From positions 585,356-649,355 of the forward strand of contig JAVMKO010000035.1 in assembly GCA_032164245.1 (NCBI GenBank): a stretch of DNA of 64,000 nt, read 5' to 3'. Under the pieces are notes generated by a model. That model worked only from the letters and a program-made list of their open reading frames with translations, was not told the origin of the DNA and did no database searches. Source of the stretch: Sternotherus odoratus (lineage: Eukaryota; Chordata; Testudines; Kinosternidae). A program made the translations under genes and the position numbers. Numbering within the stretch: position 1 is the stretch's first letter; every line of letters starts with the position of its first letter. Shown piece after piece: positions 52,981-64,000 of the stretch.

Positions 52981-55900
52981 TTAGGGTTAGGGTTAGGGTT
53001 AGGGTTAGGGTTAGGGTTAGGGTTAGGGTTAGGGTTAGGGTTAGGGTTAGGGTTAGGGTTAGGGTTAGGGTTAGGGTTAGGGTTAGGGTTAGGGTTAGGG
53101 TTAGGGTTAGGGTTAGGGTTAGGGTTAGGGTTAGGGTTAGGGTTAGGGTTAGGGTTAGGGTTAGGGTTAGGGTTAGGGTTAGGGTTAGGGTTAGGGTTAG
53201 GGTTAGGGTTAGGGTTAGGGTTAGGGTTAGGGTTAGGGTTAGGGTTAGGGTTAGGGTTAGGGTTAGGGTTAGGGTTAGGGTTAGGGTTAGGGTTAGGGTT
53301 AGGGTTAGGGTTAGGGTTAGGGTTAGGGTTAGGGTTAGGGTTAGGGTTAGGGTTAGGGTTAGGGTTAGGGTTAGGGTTAGGGTTAGGGTTAGGGTTAGGG
53401 TTAGGGTTAGGGTTAGGGTTAGGGTTAGGGTTAGGGTTAGGGTTAGGGTTAGGGTTAGGGTTAGGGTTAGGGTTAGGGTTAGGGTTAGGGTTAGGGTTAG
53501 GGTTAGGGTTAGGGTTAGGGTTAGGGTTAGGGTTAGGGTTAGGGTTAGGGTTAGGGTTAGGGTTAGGGTTAGGGTTAGGGTTAGGGTTAGGGTTAGGGTT
53601 AGGGTTAGGGTTAGGGTTAGGGTTAGGGTTAGGGTTAGGGTTAGGGTTAGGGTTAGGGTTAGGGTTAGGGTTAGGGTTAGGGTTAGGGTTAGGGTTAGGG
53701 TTAGGGTTAGGGTTAGGGTTAGGGTTAGGGTTAGGGTTAGGGTTAGGGTTAGGGTTAGGGTTAGGGTTAGGGTTAGGGTTAGGGTTAGGGTTAGGGTTAG
53801 GGTTAGGGTTAGGGTTAGGGTTAGGGTTAGGGTTAGGGTTAGGGTTAGGGTTAGGGTTAGGGTTAGGGTTAGGGTTAGGGTTAGGGTTAGGGTTAGGGTT
53901 AGGGTTAGGGTTAGGGTTAGGGTTAGGGTTAGGGTTAGGGTTAGGGTTAGGGTTAGGGTTAGGGTTAGGGTTAGGGTTAGGGTTAGGGTTAGGGTTAGGG
54001 TTAGGGTTAGGGTTAGGGTTAGGGTTAGGGTTAGGGTTAGGGTTAGGGTTAGGGTTAGGGTTAGGGTTAGGGTTAGGGTTAGGGTTAGGGTTAGGGTTAG
54101 GGTTAGGGTTAGGGTTAGGGTTAGGGTTAGGGTTAGGGTTAGGGTTAGGGTTAGGGTTAGGGTTAGGGTTAGGGTTAGGGTTAGGGTTAGGGTTAGGGTT
54201 AGGGTTAGGGTTAGGGTTAGGGTTAGGGTTAGGGTTAGGGTTAGGGTTAGGGTTAGGGTTAGGGTTAGGGTTAGGGTTAGGGTTAGGGTTAGGGTTAGGG
54301 TTAGGGTTAGGGTTAGGGTTAGGGTTAGGGTTAGGGTTAGGGTTAGGGTTAGGGTTAGGGTTAGGGTTAGGGTTAGGGTTAGGGTTAGGGTTAGGGTTAG
54401 GGTTAGGGTTAGGGTTAGGGTTAGGGTTAGGGTTAGGGTTAGGGTTAGGGTTAGGGTTAGGGTTAGGGTTAGGGTTAGGGTTAGGGTTAGGGTTAGGGTT
54501 AGGGTTAGGGTTAGGGTTAGGGTTAGGGTTAGGGTTAGGGTTAGGGTTAGGGTTAGGGTTAGGGTTAGGGTTAGGGTTAGGGTTAGGGTTAGGGTTAGGG
54601 TTAGGGTTAGGGTTAGGGTTAGGGTTAGGGTTAGGGTTAGGGTTAGGGTTAGGGTTAGGGTTAGGGTTAGGGTTAGGGTTAGGGTTAGGGTTAGGGTTAG
54701 GGTTAGGGTTAGGGTTAGGGTTAGGGTTAGGGTTAGGGTTAGGGTTAGGGTTAGGGTTAGGGTTAGGGTTAGGGTTAGGGTTAGGGTTAGGGTTAGGGTT
54801 AGGGTTAGGGTTAGGGTTAGGGTTAGGGTTAGGGTTAGGGTTAGGGTTAGGGTTAGGGTTAGGGTTAGGGTTAGGGTTAGGGTTAGGGTTAGGGTTAGGG
54901 TTAGGGTTAGGGTTAGGGTTAGGGTTAGGGTTAGGGTTAGGGTTAGGGTTAGGGTTAGGGTTAGGGTTAGGGTTAGGGTTAGGGTTAGGGTTAGGGTTAG
55001 GGTTAGGGTTAGGGTTAGGGTTAGGGTTAGGGTTAGGGTTAGGGTTAGGGTTAGGGTTAGGGTTAGGGTTAGGGTTAGGGTTAGGGTTAGGGTTAGGGTT
55101 AGGGTTAGGGTTAGGGTTAGGGTTAGGGTTAGGGTTAGGGTTAGGGTTAGGGTTAGGGTTAGGGTTAGGGTTAGGGTTAGGGTTAGGGTTAGGGTTAGGG
55201 TTAGGGTTAGGGTTAGGGTTAGGGTTAGGGTTAGGGTTAGGGTTAGGGTTAGGGTTAGGGTTAGGGTTAGGGTTAGGGTTAGGGTTAGGGTTAGGGTTAG
55301 GGTTAGGGTTAGGGTTAGGGTTAGGGTTAGGGTTAGGGTTAGGGTTAGGGTTAGGGTTAGGGTTAGGGTTAGGGTTAGGGTTAGGGTTAGGGTTAGGGTT
55401 AGGGTTAGGGTTAGGGTTAGGGTTAGGGTTAGGGTTAGGGTTAGGGTTAGGGTTAGGGTTAGGGTTAGGGTTAGGGTTAGGGTTAGGGTTAGGGTTAGGG
55501 TTAGGGTTAGGGTTAGGGTTAGGGTTAGGGTTAGGGTTAGGGTTAGGGTTAGGGTTAGGGTTAGGGTTAGGGTTAGGGTTAGGGTTAGGGTTAGGGTTAG
55601 GGTTAGGGTTAGGGTTAGGGTTAGGGTTAGGGTTAGGGTTAGGGTTAGGGTTAGGGTTAGGGTTAGGGTTAGGGTTAGGGTTAGGGTTAGGGTTAGGGTT
55701 AGGGTTAGGGTTAGGGTTAGGGTTAGGGTTAGGGTTAGGGTTAGGGTTAGGGTTAGGGTTAGGGTTAGGGTTAGGGTTAGGGTTAGGGTTAGGGTTAGGG
55801 TTAGGGTTAGGGTTAGGGTTAGGGTTAGGGTTAGGGTTAGGGTTAGGGTTAGGGTTAGGGTTAGGGTTAGGGTTAGGGTTAGGGTTAGGGTTAGGGTTAG

Positions 55901-58900
55901 GGTTAGGGTTAGGGTTAGGGTTAGGGTTAGGGTTAGGGTTAGGGTTAGGGTTAGGGTTAGGGTTAGGGTTAGGGTTAGGGTTAGGGTTAGGGTTAGGGTT
56001 AGGGTTAGGGTTAGGGTTAGGGTTAGGGTTAGGGTTAGGGTTAGGGTTAGGGTTAGGGTTAGGGTTAGGGTTAGGGTTAGGGTTAGGGTTAGGGTTAGGG
56101 TTAGGGTTAGGGTTAGGGTTAGGGTTAGGGTTAGGGTTAGGGTTAGGGTTAGGGTTAGGGTTAGGGTTAGGGTTAGGGTTAGGGTTAGGGTTAGGGTTAG
56201 GGTTAGGGTTAGGGTTAGGGTTAGGGTTAGGGTTAGGGTTAGGGTTAGGGTTAGGGTTAGGGTTAGGGTTAGGGTTAGGGTTAGGGTTAGGGTTAGGGTT
56301 AGGGTTAGGGTTAGGGTTAGGGTTAGGGTTAGGGTTAGGGTTAGGGTTAGGGTTAGGGTTAGGGTTAGGGTTAGGGTTAGGGTTAGGGTTAGGGTTAGGG
56401 TTAGGGTTAGGGTTAGGGTTAGGGTTAGGGTTAGGGTTAGGGTTAGGGTTAGGGTTAGGGTTAGGGTTAGGGTTAGGGTTAGGGTTAGGGTTAGGGTTAG
56501 GGTTAGGGTTAGGGTTAGGGTTAGGGTTAGGGTTAGGGTTAGGGTTAGGGTTAGGGTTAGGGTTAGGGTTAGGGTTAGGGTTAGGGTTAGGGTTAGGGTT
56601 AGGGTTAGGGTTAGGGTTAGGGTTAGGGTTAGGGTTAGGGTTAGGGTTAGGGTTAGGGTTAGGGTTAGGGTTAGGGTTAGGGTTAGGGTTAGGGTTAGGG
56701 TTAGGGTTAGGGTTAGGGTTAGGGTTAGGGTTAGGGTTAGGGTTAGGGTTAGGGTTAGGGTTAGGGTTAGGGTTAGGGTTAGGGTTAGGGTTAGGGTTAG
56801 GGTTAGGGTTAGGGTTAGGGTTAGGGTTAGGGTTAGGGTTAGGGTTAGGGTTAGGGTTAGGGTTAGGGTTAGGGTTAGGGTTAGGGTTAGGGTTAGGGTT
56901 AGGGTTAGGGTTAGGGTTAGGGTTAGGGTTAGGGTTAGGGTTAGGGTTAGGGTTAGGGTTAGGGTTAGGGTTAGGGTTAGGGTTAGGGTTAGGGTTAGGG
57001 TTAGGGTTAGGGTTAGGGTTAGGGTTAGGGTTAGGGTTAGGGTTAGGGTTAGGGTTAGGGTTAGGGTTAGGGTTAGGGTTAGGGTTAGGGTTAGGGTTAG
57101 GGTTAGGGTTAGGGTTAGGGTTAGGGTTAGGGTTAGGGTTAGGGTTAGGGTTAGGGTTAGGGTTAGGGTTAGGGTTAGGGTTAGGGTTAGGGTTAGGGTT
57201 AGGGTTAGGGTTAGGGTTAGGGTTAGGGTTAGGGTTAGGGTTAGGGTTAGGGTTAGGGTTAGGGTTAGGGTTAGGGTTAGGGTTAGGGTTAGGGTTAGGG
57301 TTAGGGTTAGGGTTAGGGTTAGGGTTAGGGTTAGGGTTAGGGTTAGGGTTAGGGTTAGGGTTAGGGTTAGGGTTAGGGTTAGGGTTAGGGTTAGGGTTAG
57401 GGTTAGGGTTAGGGTTAGGGTTAGGGTTAGGGTTAGGGTTAGGGTTAGGGTTAGGGTTAGGGTTAGGGTTAGGGTTAGGGTTAGGGTTAGGGTTAGGGTT
57501 AGGGTTAGGGTTAGGGTTAGGGTTAGGGTTAGGGTTAGGGTTAGGGTTAGGGTTAGGGTTAGGGTTAGGGTTAGGGTTAGGGTTAGGGTTAGGGTTAGGG
57601 TTAGGGTTAGGGTTAGGGTTAGGGTTAGGGTTAGGGTTAGGGTTAGGGTTAGGGTTAGGGTTAGGGTTAGGGTTAGGGTTAGGGTTAGGGTTAGGGTTAG
57701 GGTTAGGGTTAGGGTTAGGGTTAGGGTTAGGGTTAGGGTTAGGGTTAGGGTTAGGGTTAGGGTTAGGGTTAGGGTTAGGGTTAGGGTTAGGGTTAGGGTT
57801 AGGGTTAGGGTTAGGGTTAGGGTTAGGGTTAGGGTTAGGGTTAGGGTTAGGGTTAGGGTTAGGGTTAGGGTTAGGGTTAGGGTTAGGGTTAGGGTTAGGG
57901 TTAGGGTTAGGGTTAGGGTTAGGGTTAGGGTTAGGGTTAGGGTTAGGGTTAGGGTTAGGGTTAGGGTTAGGGTTAGGGTTAGGGTTAGGGTTAGGGTTAG
58001 GGTTAGGGTTAGGGTTAGGGTTAGGGTTAGGGTTAGGGTTAGGGTTAGGGTTAGGGTTAGGGTTAGGGTTAGGGTTAGGGTTAGGGTTAGGGTTAGGGTT
58101 AGGGTTAGGGTTAGGGTTAGGGTTAGGGTTAGGGTTAGGGTTAGGGTTAGGGTTAGGGTTAGGGTTAGGGTTAGGGTTAGGGTTAGGGTTAGGGTTAGGG
58201 TTAGGGTTAGGGTTAGGGTTAGGGTTAGGGTTAGGGTTAGGGTTAGGGTTAGGGTTAGGGTTAGGGTTAGGGTTAGGGTTAGGGTTAGGGTTAGGGTTAG
58301 GGTTAGGGTTAGGGTTAGGGTTAGGGTTAGGGTTAGGGTTAGGGTTAGGGTTAGGGTTAGGGTTAGGGTTAGGGTTAGGGTTAGGGTTAGGGTTAGGGTT
58401 AGGGTTAGGGTTAGGGTTAGGGTTAGGGTTAGGGTTAGGGTTAGGGTTAGGGTTAGGGTTAGGGTTAGGGTTAGGGTTAGGGTTAGGGTTAGGGTTAGGG
58501 TTAGGGTTAGGGTTAGGGTTAGGGTTAGGGTTAGGGTTAGGGTTAGGGTTAGGGTTAGGGTTAGGGTTAGGGTTAGGGTTAGGGTTAGGGTTAGGGTTAG
58601 GGTTAGGGTTAGGGTTAGGGTTAGGGTTAGGGTTAGGGTTAGGGTTAGGGTTAGGGTTAGGGTTAGGGTTAGGGTTAGGGTTAGGGTTAGGGTTAGGGTT
58701 AGGGTTAGGGTTAGGGTTAGGGTTAGGGTTAGGGTTAGGGTTAGGGTTAGGGTTAGGGTTAGGGTTAGGGTTAGGGTTAGGGTTAGGGTTAGGGTTAGGG
58801 TTAGGGTTAGGGTTAGGGTTAGGGTTAGGGTTAGGGTTAGGGTTAGGGTTAGGGTTAGGGTTAGGGTTAGGGTTAGGGTTAGGGTTAGGGTTAGGGTTAG

Positions 58901-61900
58901 GGTTAGGGTTAGGGTTAGGGTTAGGGTTAGGGTTAGGGTTAGGGTTAGGGTTAGGGTTAGGGTTAGGGTTAGGGTTAGGGTTAGGGTTAGGGTTAGGGTT
59001 AGGGTTAGGGTTAGGGTTAGGGTTAGGGTTAGGGTTAGGGTTAGGGTTAGGGTTAGGGTTAGGGTTAGGGTTAGGGTTAGGGTTAGGGTTAGGGTTAGGG
59101 TTAGGGTTAGGGTTAGGGTTAGGGTTAGGGTTAGGGTTAGGGTTAGGGTTAGGGTTAGGGTTAGGGTTAGGGTTAGGGTTAGGGTTAGGGTTAGGGTTAG
59201 GGTTAGGGTTAGGGTTAGGGTTAGGGTTAGGGTTAGGGTTAGGGTTAGGGTTAGGGTTAGGGTTAGGGTTAGGGTTAGGGTTAGGGTTAGGGTTAGGGTT
59301 AGGGTTAGGGTTAGGGTTAGGGTTAGGGTTAGGGTTAGGGTTAGGGTTAGGGTTAGGGTTAGGGTTAGGGTTAGGGTTAGGGTTAGGGTTAGGGTTAGGG
59401 TTAGGGTTAGGGTTAGGGTTAGGGTTAGGGTTAGGGTTAGGGTTAGGGTTAGGGTTAGGGTTAGGGTTAGGGTTAGGGTTAGGGTTAGGGTTAGGGTTAG
59501 GGTTAGGGTTAGGGTTAGGGTTAGGGTTAGGGTTAGGGTTAGGGTTAGGGTTAGGGTTAGGGTTAGGGTTAGGGTTAGGGTTAGGGTTAGGGTTAGGGTT
59601 AGGGTTAGGGTTAGGGTTAGGGTTAGGGTTAGGGTTAGGGTTAGGGTTAGGGTTAGGGTTAGGGTTAGGGTTAGGGTTAGGGTTAGGGTTAGGGTTAGGG
59701 TTAGGGTTAGGGTTAGGGTTAGGGTTAGGGTTAGGGTTAGGGTTAGGGTTAGGGTTAGGGTTAGGGTTAGGGTTAGGGTTAGGGTTAGGGTTAGGGTTAG
59801 GGTTAGGGTTAGGGTTAGGGTTAGGGTTAGGGTTAGGGTTAGGGTTAGGGTTAGGGTTAGGGTTAGGGTTAGGGTTAGGGTTAGGGTTAGGGTTAGGGTT
59901 AGGGTTAGGGTTAGGGTTAGGGTTAGGGTTAGGGTTAGGGTTAGGGTTAGGGTTAGGGTTAGGGTTAGGGTTAGGGTTAGGGTTAGGGTTAGGGTTAGGG
60001 TTAGGGTTAGGGTTAGGGTTAGGGTTAGGGTTAGGGTTAGGGTTAGGGTTAGGGTTAGGGTTAGGGTTAGGGTTAGGGTTAGGGTTAGGGTTAGGGTTAG
60101 GGTTAGGGTTAGGGTTAGGGTTAGGGTTAGGGTTAGGGTTAGGGTTAGGGTTAGGGTTAGGGTTAGGGTTAGGGTTAGGGTTAGGGTTAGGGTTAGGGTT
60201 AGGGTTAGGGTTAGGGTTAGGGTTAGGGTTAGGGTTAGGGTTAGGGTTAGGGTTAGGGTTAGGGTTAGGGTTAGGGTTAGGGTTAGGGTTAGGGTTAGGG
60301 TTAGGGTTAGGGTTAGGGTTAGGGTTAGGGTTAGGGTTAGGGTTAGGGTTAGGGTTAGGGTTAGGGTTAGGGTTAGGGTTAGGGTTAGGGTTAGGGTTAG
60401 GGTTAGGGTTAGGGTTAGGGTTAGGGTTAGGGTTAGGGTTAGGGTTAGGGTTAGGGTTAGGGTTAGGGTTAGGGTTAGGGTTAGGGTTAGGGTTAGGGTT
60501 AGGGTTAGGGTTAGGGTTAGGGTTAGGGTTAGGGTTAGGGTTAGGGTTAGGGTTAGGGTTAGGGTTAGGGTTAGGGTTAGGGTTAGGGTTAGGGTTAGGG
60601 TTAGGGTTAGGGTTAGGGTTAGGGTTAGGGTTAGGGTTAGGGTTAGGGTTAGGGTTAGGGTTAGGGTTAGGGTTAGGGTTAGGGTTAGGGTTAGGGTTAG
60701 GGTTAGGGTTAGGGTTAGGGTTAGGGTTAGGGTTAGGGTTAGGGTTAGGGTTAGGGTTAGGGTTAGGGTTAGGGTTAGGGTTAGGGTTAGGGTTAGGGTT
60801 AGGGTTAGGGTTAGGGTTAGGGTTAGGGTTAGGGTTAGGGTTAGGGTTAGGGTTAGGGTTAGGGTTAGGGTTAGGGTTAGGGTTAGGGTTAGGGTTAGGG
60901 TTAGGGTTAGGGTTAGGGTTAGGGTTAGGGTTAGGGTTAGGGTTAGGGTTAGGGTTAGGGTTAGGGTTAGGGTTAGGGTTAGGGTTAGGGTTAGGGTTAG
61001 GGTTAGGGTTAGGGTTAGGGTTAGGGTTAGGGTTAGGGTTAGGGTTAGGGTTAGGGTTAGGGTTAGGGTTAGGGTTAGGGTTAGGGTTAGGGTTAGGGTT
61101 AGGGTTAGGGTTAGGGTTAGGGTTAGGGTTAGGGTTAGGGTTAGGGTTAGGGTTAGGGTTAGGGTTAGGGTTAGGGTTAGGGTTAGGGTTAGGGTTAGGG
61201 TTAGGGTTAGGGTTAGGGTTAGGGTTAGGGTTAGGGTTAGGGTTAGGGTTAGGGTTAGGGTTAGGGTTAGGGTTAGGGTTAGGGTTAGGGTTAGGGTTAG
61301 GGTTAGGGTTAGGGTTAGGGTTAGGGTTAGGGTTAGGGTTAGGGTTAGGGTTAGGGTTAGGGTTAGGGTTAGGGTTAGGGTTAGGGTTAGGGTTAGGGTT
61401 AGGGTTAGGGTTAGGGTTAGGGTTAGGGTTAGGGTTAGGGTTAGGGTTAGGGTTAGGGTTAGGGTTAGGGTTAGGGTTAGGGTTAGGGTTAGGGTTAGGG
61501 TTAGGGTTAGGGTTAGGGTTAGGGTTAGGGTTAGGGTTAGGGTTAGGGTTAGGGTTAGGGTTAGGGTTAGGGTTAGGGTTAGGGTTAGGGTTAGGGTTAG
61601 GGTTAGGGTTAGGGTTAGGGTTAGGGTTAGGGTTAGGGTTAGGGTTAGGGTTAGGGTTAGGGTTAGGGTTAGGGTTAGGGTTAGGGTTAGGGTTAGGGTT
61701 AGGGTTAGGGTTAGGGTTAGGGTTAGGGTTAGGGTTAGGGTTAGGGTTAGGGTTAGGGTTAGGGTTAGGGTTAGGGTTAGGGTTAGGGTTAGGGTTAGGG
61801 TTAGGGTTAGGGTTAGGGTTAGGGTTAGGGTTAGGGTTAGGGTTAGGGTTAGGGTTAGGGTTAGGGTTAGGGTTAGGGTTAGGGTTAGGGTTAGGGTTAG

Positions 61901-64000
61901 GGTTAGGGTTAGGGTTAGGGTTAGGGTTAGGGTTAGGGTTAGGGTTAGGGTTAGGGTTAGGGTTAGGGTTAGGGTTAGGGTTAGGGTTAGGGTTAGGGTT
62001 AGGGTTAGGGTTAGGGTTAGGGTTAGGGTTAGGGTTAGGGTTAGGGTTAGGGTTAGGGTTAGGGTTAGGGTTAGGGTTAGGGTTAGGGTTAGGGTTAGGG
62101 TTAGGGTTAGGGTTAGGGTTAGGGTTAGGGTTAGGGTTAGGGTTAGGGTTAGGGTTAGGGTTAGGGTTAGGGTTAGGGTTAGGGTTAGGGTTAGGGTTAG
62201 GGTTAGGGTTAGGGTTAGGGTTAGGGTTAGGGTTAGGGTTAGGGTTAGGGTTAGGGTTAGGGTTAGGGTTAGGGTTAGGGTTAGGGTTAGGGTTAGGGTT
62301 AGGGTTAGGGTTAGGGTTAGGGTTAGGGTTAGGGTTAGGGTTAGGGTTAGGGTTAGGGTTAGGGTTAGGGTTAGGGTTAGGGTTAGGGTTAGGGTTAGGG
62401 TTAGGGTTAGGGTTAGGGTTAGGGTTAGGGTTAGGGTTAGGGTTAGGGTTAGGGTTAGGGTTAGGGTTAGGGTTAGGGTTAGGGTTAGGGTTAGGGTTAG
62501 GGTTAGGGTTAGGGTTAGGGTTAGGGTTAGGGTTAGGGTTAGGGTTAGGGTTAGGGTTAGGGTTAGGGTTAGGGTTAGGGTTAGGGTTAGGGTTAGGGTT
62601 AGGGTTAGGGTTAGGGTTAGGGTTAGGGTTAGGGTTAGGGTTAGGGTTAGGGTTAGGGTTAGGGTTAGGGTTAGGGTTAGGGTTAGGGTTAGGGTTAGGG
62701 TTAGGGTTAGGGTTAGGGTTAGGGTTAGGGTTAGGGTTAGGGTTAGGGTTAGGGTTAGGGTTAGGGTTAGGGTTAGGGTTAGGGTTAGGGTTAGGGTTAG
62801 GGTTAGGGTTAGGGTTAGGGTTAGGGTTAGGGTTAGGGTTAGGGTTAGGGTTAGGGTTAGGGTTAGGGTTAGGGTTAGGGTTAGGGTTAGGGTTAGGGTT
62901 AGGGTTAGGGTTAGGGTTAGGGTTAGGGTTAGGGTTAGGGTTAGGGTTAGGGTTAGGGTTAGGGTTAGGGTTAGGGTTAGGGTTAGGGTTAGGGTTAGGG
63001 TTAGGGTTAGGGTTAGGGTTAGGGTTAGGGTTAGGGTTAGGGTTAGGGTTAGGGTTAGGGTTAGGGTTAGGGTTAGGGTTAGGGTTAGGGTTAGGGTTAG
63101 GGTTAGGGTTAGGGTTAGGGTTAGGGTTAGGGTTAGGGTTAGGGTTAGGGTTAGGGTTAGGGTTAGGGTTAGGGTTAGGGTTAGGGTTAGGGTTAGGGTT
63201 AGGGTTAGGGTTAGGGTTAGGGTTAGGGTTAGGGTTAGGGTTAGGGTTAGGGTTAGGGTTAGGGTTAGGGTTAGGGTTAGGGTTAGGGTTAGGGTTAGGG
63301 TTAGGGTTAGGGTTAGGGTTAGGGTTAGGGTTAGGGTTAGGGTTAGGGTTAGGGTTAGGGTTAGGGTTAGGGTTAGGGTTAGGGTTAGGGTTAGGGTTAG
63401 GGTTAGGGTTAGGGTTAGGGTTAGGGTTAGGGTTAGGGTTAGGGTTAGGGTTAGGGTTAGGGTTAGGGTTAGGGTTAGGGTTAGGGTTAGGGTTAGGGTT
63501 AGGGTTAGGGTTAGGGTTAGGGTTAGGGTTAGGGTTAGGGTTAGGGTTAGGGTTAGGGTTAGGGTTAGGGTTAGGGTTAGGGTTAGGGTTAGGGTTAGGG
63601 TTAGGGTTAGGGTTAGGGTTAGGGTTAGGGTTAGGGTTAGGGTTAGGGTTAGGGTTAGGGTTAGGGTTAGGGTTAGGGTTAGGGTTAGGGTTAGGGTTAG
63701 GGTTAGGGTTAGGGTTAGGGTTAGGGTTAGGGTTAGGGTTAGGGTTAGGGTTAGGGTTAGGGTTAGGGTTAGGGTTAGGGTTAGGGTTAGGGTTAGGGTT
63801 AGGGTTAGGGTTAGGGTTAGGGTTAGGGTTAGGGTTAGGGTTAGGGTTAGGGTTAGGGTTAGGGTTAGGGTTAGGGTTAGGGTTAGGGTTAGGGTTAGGG
63901 TTAGGGTTAGGGTTAGGGTTAGGGTTAGGGTTAGGGTTAGGGTTAGGGTTAGGGTTAGGGTTAGGGTTAGGGTTAGGGTTAGGGTTAGGGTTAGGGTTAG
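52981..64000 (+). repeat. Telomere, uninterrupted (TTAGGG)n
   Basis: About 11,020 bases (roughly 1,836 copies) of perfect TTAGGG as printed, in one phase from 52,981 to the window edge. The G-rich strand runs toward the right, as at the 3' overhang end of a chromosome. No variant was seen after 52,980. Confidence 0.98.

Noticed and set aside
52253..64000. Interstitial telomere or satellite instead of a true end
   Set aside because: The array is 11 kb, perfect, oriented outward and reaches the edge, with the usual variant zone on its inner side. An interstitial array cannot be strictly excluded because the window ends inside it.

Overview
The window is the end of a vertebrate chromosome. From 52,981 to the right edge (64,000) it is an uninterrupted TTAGGG array about 11 kb long. 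The G-rich strand reads 5'->3' to the right, so the physical chromosome end lies at or beyond the right edge. Everything to the left is subtelomeric DNA: minisatellites, old transposons and three diverged copies of one large unit. The repeats point to a reptile, most likely a turtle: CR1 LINE pieces of turtle type, hAT-like elements with CAGGGGTGGGC ends, and a short AGGGTGACCAGA element. That assignment rests on remembered repeat families, not on a search.

Layout. 1-1,440: antisense CR1 whose endonuclease frame is open to the window edge. 1,440-1,795: LTR-like fragment. 1,800-5,680: duplicated exon-like blocks of an unrecognised gene, interleaved with a ~60-bp minisatellite (3,012-3,846 and 5,686-7,225). 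7,225-7,990: an antisense coding-like remnant. Unit 1 (7,998-24,660), unit 2 (26,010-37,160) and unit 3 (39,685-51,280) share one order: a ~45-bp minisatellite; a conserved upstream block with a ZNF143-like site, a TATA box and a first exon ending in ATG|GTGAGT; a tandem array of two-exon modules of ~650 bp (about 15, 15 and 7 modules); and a terminal exon with a CG..(L/V)L(L/V)F motif plus a last exon. Each copy carries different damage, so they are decaying paralogues or, at best, one weakly preserved gene. Transposon insertions (Tigger-like, solo LTR with a nested MITE, CR1, hAT and a composite C-rich element) date the copies, because the sister units preserve the empty sites.

25,228-25,960 and 51,499-52,250 are two arms of a ~740-bp inverted repeat. 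The right arm abuts the telomere and carries hairpins and three AATAAA signals pointing at it. The proximal telomere (52,253-52,980) is a higher-order repeat of TTTGGG, TTTAGGG and TTGAGG variants with 65/78-bp periods.

No complete single-exon protein gene, rRNA, tRNA or CRISPR array was seen. Apart from the partial CR1 frame, most long open frames are read-throughs of minisatellites or GC-rich transposon DNA. The most interesting content is the triplicated unit with its conserved promoter and expanded exon modules, which weakly resemble the start of a ZP-N egg-coat domain.
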